Shown piece after piece: positions 3,636 to 12,099 of a DNA stretch of 12,432 nt. Source of the DNA: Candidatus Aenigmatarchaeota archaeon (lineage in GTDB: Archaea; Aenigmatarchaeota; Aenigmatarchaeia; QMZP01). Position 1 is the stretch's first letter. Every line of letters starts with the position of its first letter. The stretch is taken from contig WAQT01000041.1 of the NCBI GenBank assembly GCA_015520105.1, positions 1 to 12,432 on the forward strand. Direction: 5' to 3'. The notes under the pieces are model-generated. The model worked only from the letters and a program-made list of their open reading frames with translations, had not been told where the DNA came from and did no database searches. The translations under genes and the position numbers were made by a program.

Positions 3636-5021
3636 ATGAATAATCCCAGAGTTCTGACTTATCTGCTCATCCTCGCAATCCCCTTCATGTTAATAGGCTA
3701 CACTTCAGCCCAGCAGTCCCATCCATGGTCTGAAATCACAAACCTTCCAGGAACGGTGTGGCATTCTGGAAACGACGGTCCGGGCTCCGGACTCGATGCG
3801 GATATGCTGGACAGCTATCACGCCAGCGACTTCTTTGCCAATGACTTCTGGTCCCAGAGCGGCTCCAGCATCTACTACAACACAGGAAACGTGGGCATAG
3901 GCACATCAAACCCACAGGCCAGGCTTCAGGTGGCAGGAAATATAATGATCCCGGCCAATACAGGCGCACTGATAGCTGACTGGGGCAGTGACGACTGGAC
4001 ATTAATAGCCGGCAGCGGAGGAGACACTCACATCTCCCGCAATGACATGGTCATAACCCAGACAGGAAACGTCGGCATAGGCGTGGCAAACCCGGCAGCA
4101 AAACTTGATGTAAACGGAAACGTCAGAATAAGAGGAAAGCCGAACTGCGGAAAGCTCTACACTGATTCCAGCGGTAATGTTCTGTGCGGGACCGACAATG
4201 CAGGCACTTCTCTCTGGTCCCAGAGCGGCTCCAGCATCTACTACAACACAGGAAACGTAGGCATAGGCACGTCAACCCCGCAGGCCAAACTCGACGTAAA
4301 CGGAGTAATAGGAGTAAAGGGACAAGGCGTCTTGAGCGCAGACTCATCTTCAATAGCAGTCGGAGACCTCGCAGGAGGGGACGGATTAAGGGCGCTGAGA
4401 CTTAGAGCAGGAGACGGAGACAGAATATACATCACAACAGGAGGAAACGTAGGCATAGGAACAACAGACCCCGGAACCTCAAGGCTGAAAGTAAATGGAA
4501 ACACATATGTAACAGGAACCCTCAGGACTGACGGAGGACTCACAGTGGACGGAAGGACAATGATATCGGGAACAGGGTATTACCACACAGCGAGGGCGAC
4601 GGACAACACGCATTACGGATATTTCGAGGTTAGAAGGAACGACAACGCAAGAGGTGCATACTTCGGTTACGGAGACGGTGGGAACAGAGTGAACCTTCTG
4701 CTTGACAACGCTAACACGCTTTACATCTCCGGAGGAAACGTCGGCATAGGCGTGGCAAATCCCTCCGAAGCACTTGATGTGAACGGTTATGTAAAGGGCC
4801 GGACAGGACTGTGTATTGGAAATGATTGCAGAACAGCGTGGCCCTCGGGCAGACCTGTAATATCTCCCGTATATTCTCAAGGCACGGTCTCAGGGCCATG
4901 GACCATCTGTTTCGTATTTCAGTCCGATGATGGCGCTTCTTGCAGAACCTCAGGAACAGTAGACGGTTCTTGGACATTCACGGGCGCTGGAAACTGCAGG
5001 TGGAGATGCCTGCGCTGGTAA
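3636..5021 (+). CDS. Exported VGIGT-repeat surface protein, 461 residues
   Basis: A signal peptide (about 1-26, ending YTSAQQ) precedes a Gly/Asn/Ser-rich body with five VGIGT-type repeats beginning near residues 85, 145, 207, 271 and 368. Each has the form NVGIGxxxPxAxLDVNG. Repeats 1 and 3 are preceded by an almost identical WSQSGSSIYYNTG segment, coded by a 57-bp DNA repeat. Such repeats are typical of beta-structured stalks in tail fibres and adhesins; here an extracellular fibre or coat is the likeliest role, by inference. The C-terminus (about 393-461) is Cys-rich with WTFTGAGNCRWRCLRW at the end and has no membrane anchor, so the protein may be released or held by partners. The start is set by the signal peptide and a TATA-like box 25 nt upstream. 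Confidence 0.85.
   Translation: MNNPRVLTYLLILAIPFMLIGYTSAQQSHPWSEITNLPGTVWHSGNDGPGSGLDADMLDSYHASDFFANDFWSQSGSSIYYNTGNVGIGTSNPQARLQVAGNIMIPANTGALIADWGSDDWTLIAGSGGDTHISRNDMVITQTGNVGIGVANPAAKLDVNGNVRIRGKPNCGKLYTDSSGNVLCGTDNAGTSLWSQSGSSIYYNTGNVGIGTSTPQAKLDVNGVIGVKGQGVLSADSSSIAVGDLAGGDGLRALRLRAGDGDRIYITTGGNVGIGTTDPGTSRLKVNGNTYVTGTLRTDGGLTVDGRTMISGTGYYHTARATDNTHYGYFEVRRNDNARGAYFGYGDGGNRVNLLLDNANTLYISGGNVGIGVANPSEALDVNGYVKGRTGLCIGNDCRTAWPSGRPVISPVYSQGTVSGPWTICFVFQSDDGASCRTSGTVDGSWTFTGAGNCRWRCLRW
3848..4270 (+). repeat. 57-bp direct repeat inside the VGIGT surface gene
   Basis: 3848-3904 and 4214-4270 differ at one base (GTG versus GTA, synonymous) and begin CTGGTCCCAGAGCGGCTCC. The 366-bp spacing keeps the frame (122 residues), so recombination between copies would delete or add one full module. 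Confidence 0.9.
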
Positions 5022-5051
5022 TTATCCGAAGAGCCGATACGATATATGAAC

Positions 5052-5060
5052 AAATTTAAG
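5052..5060 (+). promoter_or_regulatory. TATA-like box of the small membrane protein gene
   Basis: AAATTTAAG is centred about 26 nt before the ATG at 5082. Confidence 0.35.
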
Positions 5061-5081
5061 TAAACAATTTATACGCACAAT

Positions 5082-5387
5082 ATGTCTGCAGGAAGAAACA
5101 AGAGAAGAGAGAAGCCGGTGAACAGGACCGTTATCTTCCTCCTTGTAGCCCTTGCGGCCTCTCTTTTTTACATAGCTTACGGAGAATACTCAAAGCTTGA
5201 GAGCCAGAAGATTCGGTCCGCATTCGACCTCGGATACAGGCAGGGCGTGACCGACACTGTTACAAAACTTTACGAGGAGAGCGAAAGCTGCCAGCCGGTT
5301 CCTGTTTTTCTTGGCAACAGAACAAAGAACGTGATTGATGTCTCATGCCTTGTGACGCAGGAGAATGCAAACCAGACGCAACCGTGA
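5082..5387 (+). CDS. Small single-pass membrane protein of unknown function
   Basis: A 101-residue protein with a basic cytoplasmic N-terminus (MSAGRNKRREKPVNR), one membrane helix (about 15-34) and an outside domain with SQKIRSAFDLGYRQGVTDTV, a probable amphipathic helix or short coiled coil, then CQPVPVFLGNRTKNVIDVSC with two Cys (70, 89) that could form a disulfide. The tail is short and polar. From memory, proteins with a GYxxG...C.PVP...G....V.V.CL pattern recur in DPANN genomes, but I know no function for them. It lies between two surface-protein genes with its own TATA-like box, and no domain suggests an enzyme. Confidence 0.75.
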   Translation: MSAGRNKRREKPVNRTVIFLLVALAASLFYIAYGEYSKLESQKIRSAFDLGYRQGVTDTVTKLYEESESCQPVPVFLGNRTKNVIDVSCLVTQENANQTQP

Positions 5388-5393
5388 TTGTCC

Positions 5394-5405
5394 CATATTT
5401 ATAAG
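5394..5405 (+). promoter_or_regulatory. TATA-like box of the 553-residue surface protein gene
   Basis: CATATTTATAAG is centred about 28 nt before the GTG start at 5427 and is one of the best TATA matches in the window. Confidence 0.5.
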
Positions 5406-5426
5406 AAGTCCCGACAATATTAAATC

Positions 5427-7088
5427 GTGAAAAAAATAAACACTCCTGTTCCGGCTTTCTTATGCGTGCTTCTTGCATCTTTATTCCTGATTCCGTCTTC
5501 CGCTGCCCAGCTGCAGTGCGATGTGAGAAACAGCCCCTGCGGAGGCTCATACCCTGTGGACATGCTGCACATGTACAACATCACGCAGTCCCATGCAGAG
5601 CTTCCTTCCCAGAACAGCTATTCGTGGAGAGTGTGCTGCGGAGGGGTTGACGGCCTGAACAACATCAGGCAGGGAACCCGGGGAGTGGATTATGACATCA
5701 TCCTGAAATTATGGAATCAATCAAACTCGCATGTTCAGGAAAATACGGAATCCGGTTATCCTTACGAATCATATATTTCTGTGGATTCCGGAGGCATTGA
5801 GGTCAGGTGCAACTATACCACATCGGCATCCGAGAGCTGCAGCATGTTCGGTGCTGATTACGCATGCCTTGCAACAATAGCGCAGGCGAACAACTCTCAT
5901 ATCGCTGACTGCGACGGGACAGACGACCTTCCCATAAAGGTGTGCTGCAAAGCAGAGGCAGACACCATACCACCATCCTTCTCCATCACAGAACCCTCTA
6001 CCCGATGGATTGCAGCAACAAACTGGACCGTGTCCTGGACAGCCACAGACAACTACGGAGTGAAATGCTCCAACGTGGTATGGAGCCTCTCCTCCTCAGG
6101 ACCGTGGAACTATATAACATCAGGCGGAATCACAACATCCTGCACACTGCCTTCGGACAGCATAAAATTCGGGCCCTCAGAACCAACATCAGTGGAAGAC
6201 GGAAGGACGTACTACTTCAGCGGCAACGCCACGGATATCAACGGAAACACAGGCCCCCTTATAAGTCCCGTGGTTGCGACAGCTGACATCTCAAGTCCAA
6301 CGATAAATCTGACAGCCAGAGACGGCAACGGCAATCTCCTGATCGGCGGATACGTCCCTGCGAACGTCACTCTGATAAACATAACCTCAGAAGCCATGGA
6401 CAATGTTTCAGGAGTGATGAATCACAGGATAGTATACTGGCTCACCCAGAACAACCAGCACACCTACGGCGAAAAGGACTGCGGTTCCGCATCGCCTTGG
6501 GGAGGCTGGAGCAACTGCTCAATATCCTTCTCTTATGACGATGACACGATAATCAAGTATTACGCAGAAGCGACGGACAGGGCAGGAAACGTGAAGAGAA
6601 CAAGAACGATGTTCACAACGTCCCATCCCCTTGCAAACTTCGAGATTCACAAAGCCTATCTCTCAATGGGAGAGTCAATGCTTCTTCCTGTTCAGGTAAG
6701 GAACATACAGACAGCGACTGACAACATAACTCTTGGGATAGACAGCTCTTTTGTCTCAGCTAATCCGGAATTTGTGGACTCCGGAACAGGAGAATATGAT
6801 ATCTCCGGACCGAACAATGACATACTCAATGTCTACAACCTGAATCCAATGGAAGAAAGGAGATTTTATATAAAGATATATCCCGGAGAGACAGGAAAAT
6901 ACATAATAAACATCACCGCATCATCCAACATCGCGTCTCCCGGACTCATGGATTCTGACGGAGCTGAAATAGAGATAGGATATCCGGCATCATTTCCCGG
7001 ACTCACGTGGTGGTCAATAGTGGCAGCAATCTCCCTCTCGCTTCTTCTCTTACCATTCGCTGAAAGATATATTAAGCACAAACAATAA
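5427..7088 (+). CDS. Membrane-anchored surface protein with NAHAE/KVCC module
   Basis: A GTG-started 553-residue protein. It has a signal peptide (about 1-27, ending PSSAAQ), a Cys-rich N-terminal module (about 28-175), two Ig- or FN3-like beta domains introduced by IPPSFSITEP and ISSPTINLTA, a further beta domain, and a C-terminal anchor (about 525-547, WWSIVAAISLSLLLLPFAERY) with a short basic tail. The N-terminal module holds three related segments, SHAELPSQNSYSWRVCC, SHVQENTESGYPYES and NSHIADCDG...IKVCC, and is shared with the next gene. Several N-glycosylation sequons (NIT, NQS, NNS, NCS) suit an exposed glycoprotein. It ends 10 nt before the next start. It is probably a paralogue of the 1089-residue protein; binding partner unknown. 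Confidence 0.85.
   Translation: MKKINTPVPAFLCVLLASLFLIPSSAAQLQCDVRNSPCGGSYPVDMLHMYNITQSHAELPSQNSYSWRVCCGGVDGLNNIRQGTRGVDYDIILKLWNQSNSHVQENTESGYPYESYISVDSGGIEVRCNYTTSASESCSMFGADYACLATIAQANNSHIADCDGTDDLPIKVCCKAEADTIPPSFSITEPSTRWIAATNWTVSWTATDNYGVKCSNVVWSLSSSGPWNYITSGGITTSCTLPSDSIKFGPSEPTSVEDGRTYYFSGNATDINGNTGPLISPVVATADISSPTINLTARDGNGNLLIGGYVPANVTLINITSEAMDNVSGVMNHRIVYWLTQNNQHTYGEKDCGSASPWGGWSNCSISFSYDDDTIIKYYAEATDRAGNVKRTRTMFTTSHPLANFEIHKAYLSMGESMLLPVQVRNIQTATDNITLGIDSSFVSANPEFVDSGTGEYDISGPNNDILNVYNLNPMEERRFYIKIYPGETGKYIINITASSNIASPGLMDSDGAEIEIGYPASFPGLTWWSIVAAISLSLLLLPFAERYIKHKQ
7065..7074 (+). promoter_or_regulatory. TATA-like box of the 1089-residue surface protein gene
   Basis: AGATATATTA lies inside the last codons of the preceding gene and is centred about 29 nt before the ATG at 7099. 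Separate transcription is therefore possible despite the 10-nt gap. Confidence 0.4.
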
Positions 7089-7098
7089 TTATAATCTA

Positions 7099-10000
7099 AT
7101 GAAAGGGAAACGTTTCTTGATTCTGCTGCTGGCAGCATGGCTCATGCATTCCGGTTCTGCCGCTGGCCTGCTCCAGTGCTCCATCTCCCAAGACTGCGGA
7201 GGAGGCGTTGACCTTTTCCATATTTCTGACTACTCGAACGCTCATGCAGAGCTTCCCGGACAGAACAACTACAACCTCAAGGTGTGCTGCAGCGGAGATT
7301 CTCTCGGAACGCAGTGCAGCGGAAACTATGACGTTGTCCTCAAACTCTCCTCCCAGACCAATGCTCATGCAGAGAAAAGCACAGAGTCCAACTACAACAA
7401 CAAGGTATGCCTCTCCTCCAACTCCGACGAAGTGGAGTGCGTGTACGCCTCTGAGTGTTATTCAGGAAGCGAGGTGTATTCCTGCGTCGCGACCATATCA
7501 GGAGACACAAACGCTCATGTCGCCGGCTGCGACTCAAGCCAGGGAACGGTCTATTCCACAAAGGTGTGCTGCAGGGTCGGCTCCGTAAAGCGTCTTGTAA
7601 TTGCAGACCTCCCTCCCTCATGGCAGAACGCAGACGCCTACGTGTCTGCACAGTGTTCCGACCCGAACGATTCGGAGTGCAATAACGCACCTATAAAGAA
7701 GATGCGTGTCTATGACAGCAACCCCGGTTCGTGCCCGTCAGACCCGGATTCCTACGACCTCAACGGATTCGGACCTGTAAAAATAGACTCTCACAAGTGG
7801 GTGTGCGCGATAGCCGGTGGTTCGGGAACATACATCACAGCCGGTCCTGAAGAAGCGCTTGTGGACAAAACCGCGCCTTCCATATCCGATGATTACAGCT
7901 ACACGGACCAGTGGGTCAACAGTTCCCAGACCATAAACCTCGATGTTGCGGACAGCCCGCAGGAATCCCCGATCGAGGGGGTGTATTACTGCATAGGAGA
8001 TTCGTGCGACCCGATGTCAGGAACATCCCTTTCAGCGCCTTACAGCATCTCAATAAACTATGATGCGTACGGAAGCCTTAACTACGCAGTGAAAGACGAG
8101 GCAGGAAATACAGGGACAGGCGGGACCACTGTTATGATAGATGTCACTCCTCCGGTCAGTTCCCTGAATCCGGAGCCAGACCCGGACCAGTGGTACGGAA
8201 AGGCGGGATTCGCCACCCAGATAGAGTGCAGCGACTCTACATCCGGATGCTCCAGCACCTACTGGTGCTCCTTTGAGAAAGGCTCCCCAGAGTGCACAAA
8301 CTTCCAGCAATACTCCGGAGGAAACATAGAAATCTCCTGCACCGGAAGCTGCACAAGGATTATAAAATACTACTCAGTGGACAGTGCAGGAAACCCGGAG
8401 ACCCCGAAACTTTCAGGAGAGATAAACATAGACACATCCCTTCCATCATGCACGCTCAACCCTCTGGACGAATACACAAACTCCACGGAGATAACACTCT
8501 CATGGTCAGTGGACAGCGATTCTCCTGTAAGCGATGTCAGCATAGAATACAGCAGCGACAGCGGAAGCTTTCAGGAGCTTGGAACCTATCCGGGAACCCA
8601 AACAACAGCAACCTTCACGCTCTCCCCGGACCACCTCTACGCTTTCAGGTGCATACCCACTAGCTCAGCAGGGCAGGGATTCTCCAATCAGGTCTCCACA
8701 TACATAGACCAAACAGCGCCTTTCTCCGCTATTTCTCTCCCCGAATGGTCCAACTCCTCCTTTGTTGTGTCATGGTCAGGGCAGGACAACGGTTCTGGCA
8801 TAGACTTCTATGAGGTTCAGTGGAGAAAGGGAGAATCCTCATGGAATGAGTGGCTATCCACAAACAAGACCTCGTCCTTGTTCGGAGAATCCGGAGACCC
8901 TGTGCAGGTATCAGAGGGAGACACCTTCAGTTTCAGGGTGAGAGCTTTCGACCGGGCAGGAAACACCGGAAACTGGTCACAGGATAAAACCACGACCACT
9001 GACCTGACGCCTCCGAACTGCTCGATGGATACGCTCCCGGAAATAACAAATTCCACATTCTTTGGGATAAGCTGGTCCGGGCAGGACTCCCTCTCGGGAA
9101 TCTCGCATTATGAGGTGCAGTACAGGGAAGACTCGGAATGGAACGATGTTTCCGGAGCAGAACATACAGAAAACACAAGCATCACGTTCATGGGAGAGGA
9201 CGGCAAGGAGTATGCCTTCAGATGCAGGGCATTCGACCGGGCAGGAAACACCGGAAACTGGTCACAGGAAGTGTCCACTACCATAGACCACGCCCCGCCA
9301 TCTGTCATTGAGGAGTATAACAAGACCGTTGCAAAGAACGAATCCCTTGTAATAAACGCTACAATAACAGACCCACAGGGAATAGACGAGGCCTCACTCT
9401 ATTTCAAGTCCACTCTGATAAAATACTCATATCTCGTTAACGCGTCCCTTCAGGAATGGAGGGTGTCATGGGAAATCAACGCATCGCTCCTTGAGAACCA
9501 GACCTATGGCAACCACTCTTTCTTTATACGCACCCGCGACAAGGAGGGAAACGAGGGGAGCGTTGTTTATAGATTCACACTGACCGAGTGCAGGCCGAAT
9601 GCCACGAGGAGTTGCGGCACAGATGCAGGCGAATGCGAACCGGGTTATCAGGTGTGCAACTATCAGGGCTTCTGGGACGACTCCTGCATGCAGTCTCTCG
9701 GGCCGTCAAACGAAACATGCGACGGAAAGGACAACGACTGCGACGGAGAGATTGACGAAGGAATTGACTGCGCATGCGTTCCCGGAGAGACTCAGGAGTG
9801 CGGCGTCACTGACGAAGGAGTGTGCAAGTACGGAACCCAGACATGCAATGATGACGGAGAGTGGGGAGAGTGCAAAGGAAACATCGACCCCTCGCCTGAA
9901 GAGTGCAACGGCCTTGACGACGATTGCGACGGAGAGATTGACGAAGGCTCGAACTGCTGCTCCCCTTCAGACCCCCCTCAGCCGTACGGCATCTCTAATA

Positions 10001-10368
10001 TAGGAGAGTGCAGGCTTGGAGAAAAAGTATGCGAGAATGGCGTATGGGTAGTGTCCAAGGAACCGATCAATCCCTCCCCGGAGATATGCGATGACGGGAA
10101 GGACAATGACTGCGACGGGAAGACAGACTGGGACGATGAAGACTGCCAGAGCTGCACGAACGGAATACAGGACGGAAACGAGGAGGGGGTGGACTGCGGG
10201 GGTTCCTGCCCGAACGACTGCATGAATGTCCTTCCTGTGATACTGATTCTTGCAGGAGCCGTTATACTTGTGGTGCTGGGAGTTGTATGGTTCATGCTTA
10301 AATCCAAAGGCGAGGAACTCACATGGGAAACCCTCAGAAAGAGGTGGACATACCATATACGTTCCTGA
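7099..10368 (+). CDS. Large multidomain surface protein with FN3-like and MopE-like metal-binding motifs
   Basis: A 1089-residue protein. The signal peptide is about 1-22. Residues 26-158 carry three copies of the NAHAE...NYxxKVCC module shared with the preceding gene (around 47-64, 88-104, 138-158). Residues 165-735 are Ig/FN3-like domains with linkers such as DKTAP, DVTPP, DQTAP and DLTPP; two adjacent ones share RAFDRAGNTGNWSQ, coded by an identical 38-bp DNA stretch (8947-8984 and 9232-9269). Residues 830-1041 are Cys/Asp-rich with three motifs of the MopE-like type (CDGKDNDCDGEIDEG at 874-888, a second at 936-950, a third at 998-1016) and a final CTNGIQDGNEEGVDCGGSCP. A membrane anchor (about 1044-1067) and a 22-residue basic tail follow. 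Asp-rich CDG motifs suggest Ca or other metal binding. A modular adhesin or receptor is likely. Confidence 0.88.
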   Translation: MKGKRFLILLLAAWLMHSGSAAGLLQCSISQDCGGGVDLFHISDYSNAHAELPGQNNYNLKVCCSGDSLGTQCSGNYDVVLKLSSQTNAHAEKSTESNYNNKVCLSSNSDEVECVYASECYSGSEVYSCVATISGDTNAHVAGCDSSQGTVYSTKVCCRVGSVKRLVIADLPPSWQNADAYVSAQCSDPNDSECNNAPIKKMRVYDSNPGSCPSDPDSYDLNGFGPVKIDSHKWVCAIAGGSGTYITAGPEEALVDKTAPSISDDYSYTDQWVNSSQTINLDVADSPQESPIEGVYYCIGDSCDPMSGTSLSAPYSISINYDAYGSLNYAVKDEAGNTGTGGTTVMIDVTPPVSSLNPEPDPDQWYGKAGFATQIECSDSTSGCSSTYWCSFEKGSPECTNFQQYSGGNIEISCTGSCTRIIKYYSVDSAGNPETPKLSGEINIDTSLPSCTLNPLDEYTNSTEITLSWSVDSDSPVSDVSIEYSSDSGSFQELGTYPGTQTTATFTLSPDHLYAFRCIPTSSAGQGFSNQVSTYIDQTAPFSAISLPEWSNSSFVVSWSGQDNGSGIDFYEVQWRKGESSWNEWLSTNKTSSLFGESGDPVQVSEGDTFSFRVRAFDRAGNTGNWSQDKTTTTDLTPPNCSMDTLPEITNSTFFGISWSGQDSLSGISHYEVQYREDSEWNDVSGAEHTENTSITFMGEDGKEYAFRCRAFDRAGNTGNWSQEVSTTIDHAPPSVIEEYNKTVAKNESLVINATITDPQGIDEASLYFKSTLIKYSYLVNASLQEWRVSWEINASLLENQTYGNHSFFIRTRDKEGNEGSVVYRFTLTECRPNATRSCGTDAGECEPGYQVCNYQGFWDDSCMQSLGPSNETCDGKDNDCDGEIDEGIDCACVPGETQECGVTDEGVCKYGTQTCNDDGEWGECKGNIDPSPEECNGLDDDCDGEIDEGSNCCSPSDPPQPYGISNIGECRLGEKVCENGVWVVSKEPINPSPEICDDGKDNDCDGKTDWDDEDCQSCTNGIQDGNEEGVDCGGSCPNDCMNVLPVILILAGAVILVVLGVVWFMLKSKGEELTWETLRKRWTYHIRS
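8947..9269 (+). repeat. 38-bp direct repeat marking duplicated FN3-like domains
   Basis: 8947-8984 and 9232-9269 are identical (TTCGACCGGGCAGGAAACAC and onward) at a spacing of 285 bp, or 95 residues, the size of one domain. This indicates a recent in-frame domain duplication or gene conversion. Confidence 0.85.
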
Positions 10369-10389
10369 AAACGGCACTGTATATGGTAT
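10350..10389. terminator. Stem-loop straddling the stop codon of the large surface gene
   Basis: ATACCATATAC (10350-10360) is the exact reverse complement of GTATATGGTAT (10379-10389). The 18-nt loop contains the TGA stop (10366-10368). It lies at the junction of two convergent genes, 75 nt before the end of the opposite one. A terminator or mRNA 3'-end structure is plausible. No T-run follows immediately, so intrinsic termination is unproven. Confidence 0.5.
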
Positions 10390-10463
10390 AGACGTCAATA
10401 GAACTTGTGATCAGGCTCTTGCATTGATTCTTCGAATGATGCCTCTGCACACTTTCTTGAATC

Positions 10464-11843
10464 TTAACCCTTTCCTCTCACAATCCTATCCAAATCCCTC
10501 AAATCAAAACAGTAAACCCTTCTTCCTTCAAACTCCTCTGTTCTCTTTCTGAAGCTCTTTGCAAAAACAGCAAAGCTTTCCTTCCTATTCCCCCTGTTCC
10601 ATTCAACATATTCCGACTTCTCCATCAGTTCCCTCACGATTTTTTCAGCATCGGCTTTGTCCTGCCACTTGCACTCCCCAAACAGAACTTCTTTGTCGCG
10701 CTCGTTCAGAGCAACAATGTCAATCTCATAAGTGTTCTTCCCGGGCTTTGCTCCCGGCATCTTTCCCCACTGCCTGCCTATTTTTGTAAAGGAGAACATT
10801 CCCTTTTTTATCAGAAACTGCCTGCATATGTTTTCAAAAACTTCTCCTAAATATTGAGAATACTCCTTTCTTATCAGGCCAACATCGAAAACCCTCTCCT
10901 CAATGAATGTAAGATTCGGGTAGATAAACCTGAACCAGAACCTCACAAAATTATCAGAAATACAGTATCTCCCGGTTTTTGATTTGATGTTCTCTGTTAC
11001 AGGAACAACCCTTTTTACCATACCGACATTTATCAGATTTCTCAGATAAGGCGTTATGTCGGTTCTCTTTGCTTTTATAAAATCCTTTATTTCATTCAGT
11101 TTTGTCCTGCCGTGCGAAATAGCCTCTAAAATAAGCTTATATGTTCCGAAATCCTCAAACTCGTACCGCATAAGAAAATCCATCTCATCCTTCAGAAAAC
11201 TTCTTTCTTTTTTCAGCTCTTTTTTCAGCCACGACCAGAGATTTCCCTTTATGCTGACGAGATATTGAGGTATGCCGTCAGCAAACCCGTATATTTCAAC
11301 GAGCCGCTCGATGCCTAATGAAGGAAAGAAATCCTTCAAATCGAAAAAAGACACTGGTTTCAGAAGCATCGAACCCGTTCTTCTTCCATAAAGCGGGCTG
11401 CTGTAGTCCAGAACCCTTGTAGTAATAACGGATACAGAAGAGCCCAGAACAAAAAACTTCAATCTCGAATTCTTTAGAGAAACATCAATGATTGACTGGA
11501 ATATATTGAGTATTTTCTTGTTTTCTTTCACAAGGTTCTGAAACTCATCAATTATTATCGCATCCACCTTGCCTTTAAGAAAATCGAACAGCGTCTCCCA
11601 GTCAGCCCTGAAGCTTCTTATCTCAGGAAACTGTTTCATGCAGACGTTATAGAACCTTTCAAGATCCTTCTCTCCAGTTGATAGAAAGTAGACCCTTTTC
11701 ACCCCTTCGGTTGCCTTCAAAACAAGTTCGGTTTTCCCAACCCTTCTCCTTCCATAGATTATGATAAATTCAAAACCATCGCTACCAATAACCTCTTTTA
11801 ATTCTTGAAGCTCTCTCTTTCTGTCCTTAAATTGTATAATCAT
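10464..11843 (-). CDS. Archaeal ATPase with C-terminal DUF234 nuclease-like domain
   Basis: A 459-residue member of the archaeal ATP-binding family (PF01637 with C-terminal DUF234). Walker A is GRRRVGKT (31-38), Walker B is DAIIIDE (94-100), a sensor-like strand is FFVLGSSVSV (130-139), and the family motif LYGRRTGSMLLKPVSFFDL is at 151-169. A winged-helix-like region (about 235-290) follows. The C-terminal domain has a PD-(D/E)xK-like arrangement: EIDIVAL (Asp375) and FGECKW (Glu390, Lys392). Family members are numerous in archaea and their role is poorly defined; links to mobile elements or DNA metabolism are suggested. Codons are more AT-rich than in its neighbours, which hints at a separate origin. 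A TATA-like box 26 nt before the ATG indicates a leaderless message. It is convergent with the surface block. Confidence 0.9.
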   Translation of the reverse strand: MIIQFKDRKRELQELKEVIGSDGFEFIIIYGRRRVGKTELVLKATEGVKRVYFLSTGEKDLERFYNVCMKQFPEIRSFRADWETLFDFLKGKVDAIIIDEFQNLVKENKKILNIFQSIIDVSLKNSRLKFFVLGSSVSVITTRVLDYSSPLYGRRTGSMLLKPVSFFDLKDFFPSLGIERLVEIYGFADGIPQYLVSIKGNLWSWLKKELKKERSFLKDEMDFLMRYEFEDFGTYKLILEAISHGRTKLNEIKDFIKAKRTDITPYLRNLINVGMVKRVVPVTENIKSKTGRYCISDNFVRFWFRFIYPNLTFIEERVFDVGLIRKEYSQYLGEVFENICRQFLIKKGMFSFTKIGRQWGKMPGAKPGKNTYEIDIVALNERDKEVLFGECKWQDKADAEKIVRELMEKSEYVEWNRGNRKESFAVFAKSFRKRTEEFEGRRVYCFDLRDLDRIVRGKG

Positions 11844-11865
11844 AATTATACTAATTAGGATTATC

Positions 11866-11873
11866 TATTTAAA
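11866..11873 (-). promoter_or_regulatory. TATA-like box of the ATPase gene
   Basis: TTTAAATA on the minus strand is centred about 26 nt before the ATG at 11843, standard archaeal spacing for a leaderless transcript. Confidence 0.55.
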
Positions 11874-12066
11874 GTTTTCTATCAGTGGCATAAATTTCAT
11901 ATCCTGCGCGAATTCGTGTTCCTGCAAATAACAGCTTTCTACGGGAATATGTTATCAAAAGCGTAATTCTCTCGGAAAAGCGTCCCGCTGTCTTTACATC
12001 CTCGCTGAGATTCGTGATGCAAGCGTTTGTTATACTGGTGAACATTCAATGCCCAATGAGCATTAA
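11874..12066. other. Divergent intergenic region, only a doubtful 58-codon frame
   Basis: Between the ATPase promoter and the promoter of the right-hand surface gene I find no RNA gene, terminator or inverted repeat. One minus frame (ATG at 12043-12045, stop at 11869-11871) would encode 58 residues. It has no recognisable motif, no ribosome binding site and would run into the ATPase TATA box, so I do not call it a gene. It could be the remnant of a lost gene. Confidence 0.35.
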
Positions 12067-12079
12067 AATAATAAATTTG
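12067..12079 (+). promoter_or_regulatory. TATA-like box of the right-hand surface gene
   Basis: AATAATAAATTT is centred about 27 nt before the ATG at 12100 and favours that start over the in-frame ATG at 12130. Confidence 0.4.
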
Positions 12080-12099
12080 CTAATCTCCAATAATTAAAT

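Noticed and set aside
11869..12045. Minus-strand frame of 58 codons upstream of the ATPase
   Set aside because: No motif, no promoter or ribosome binding site; its stop overlaps the ATPase TATA box.
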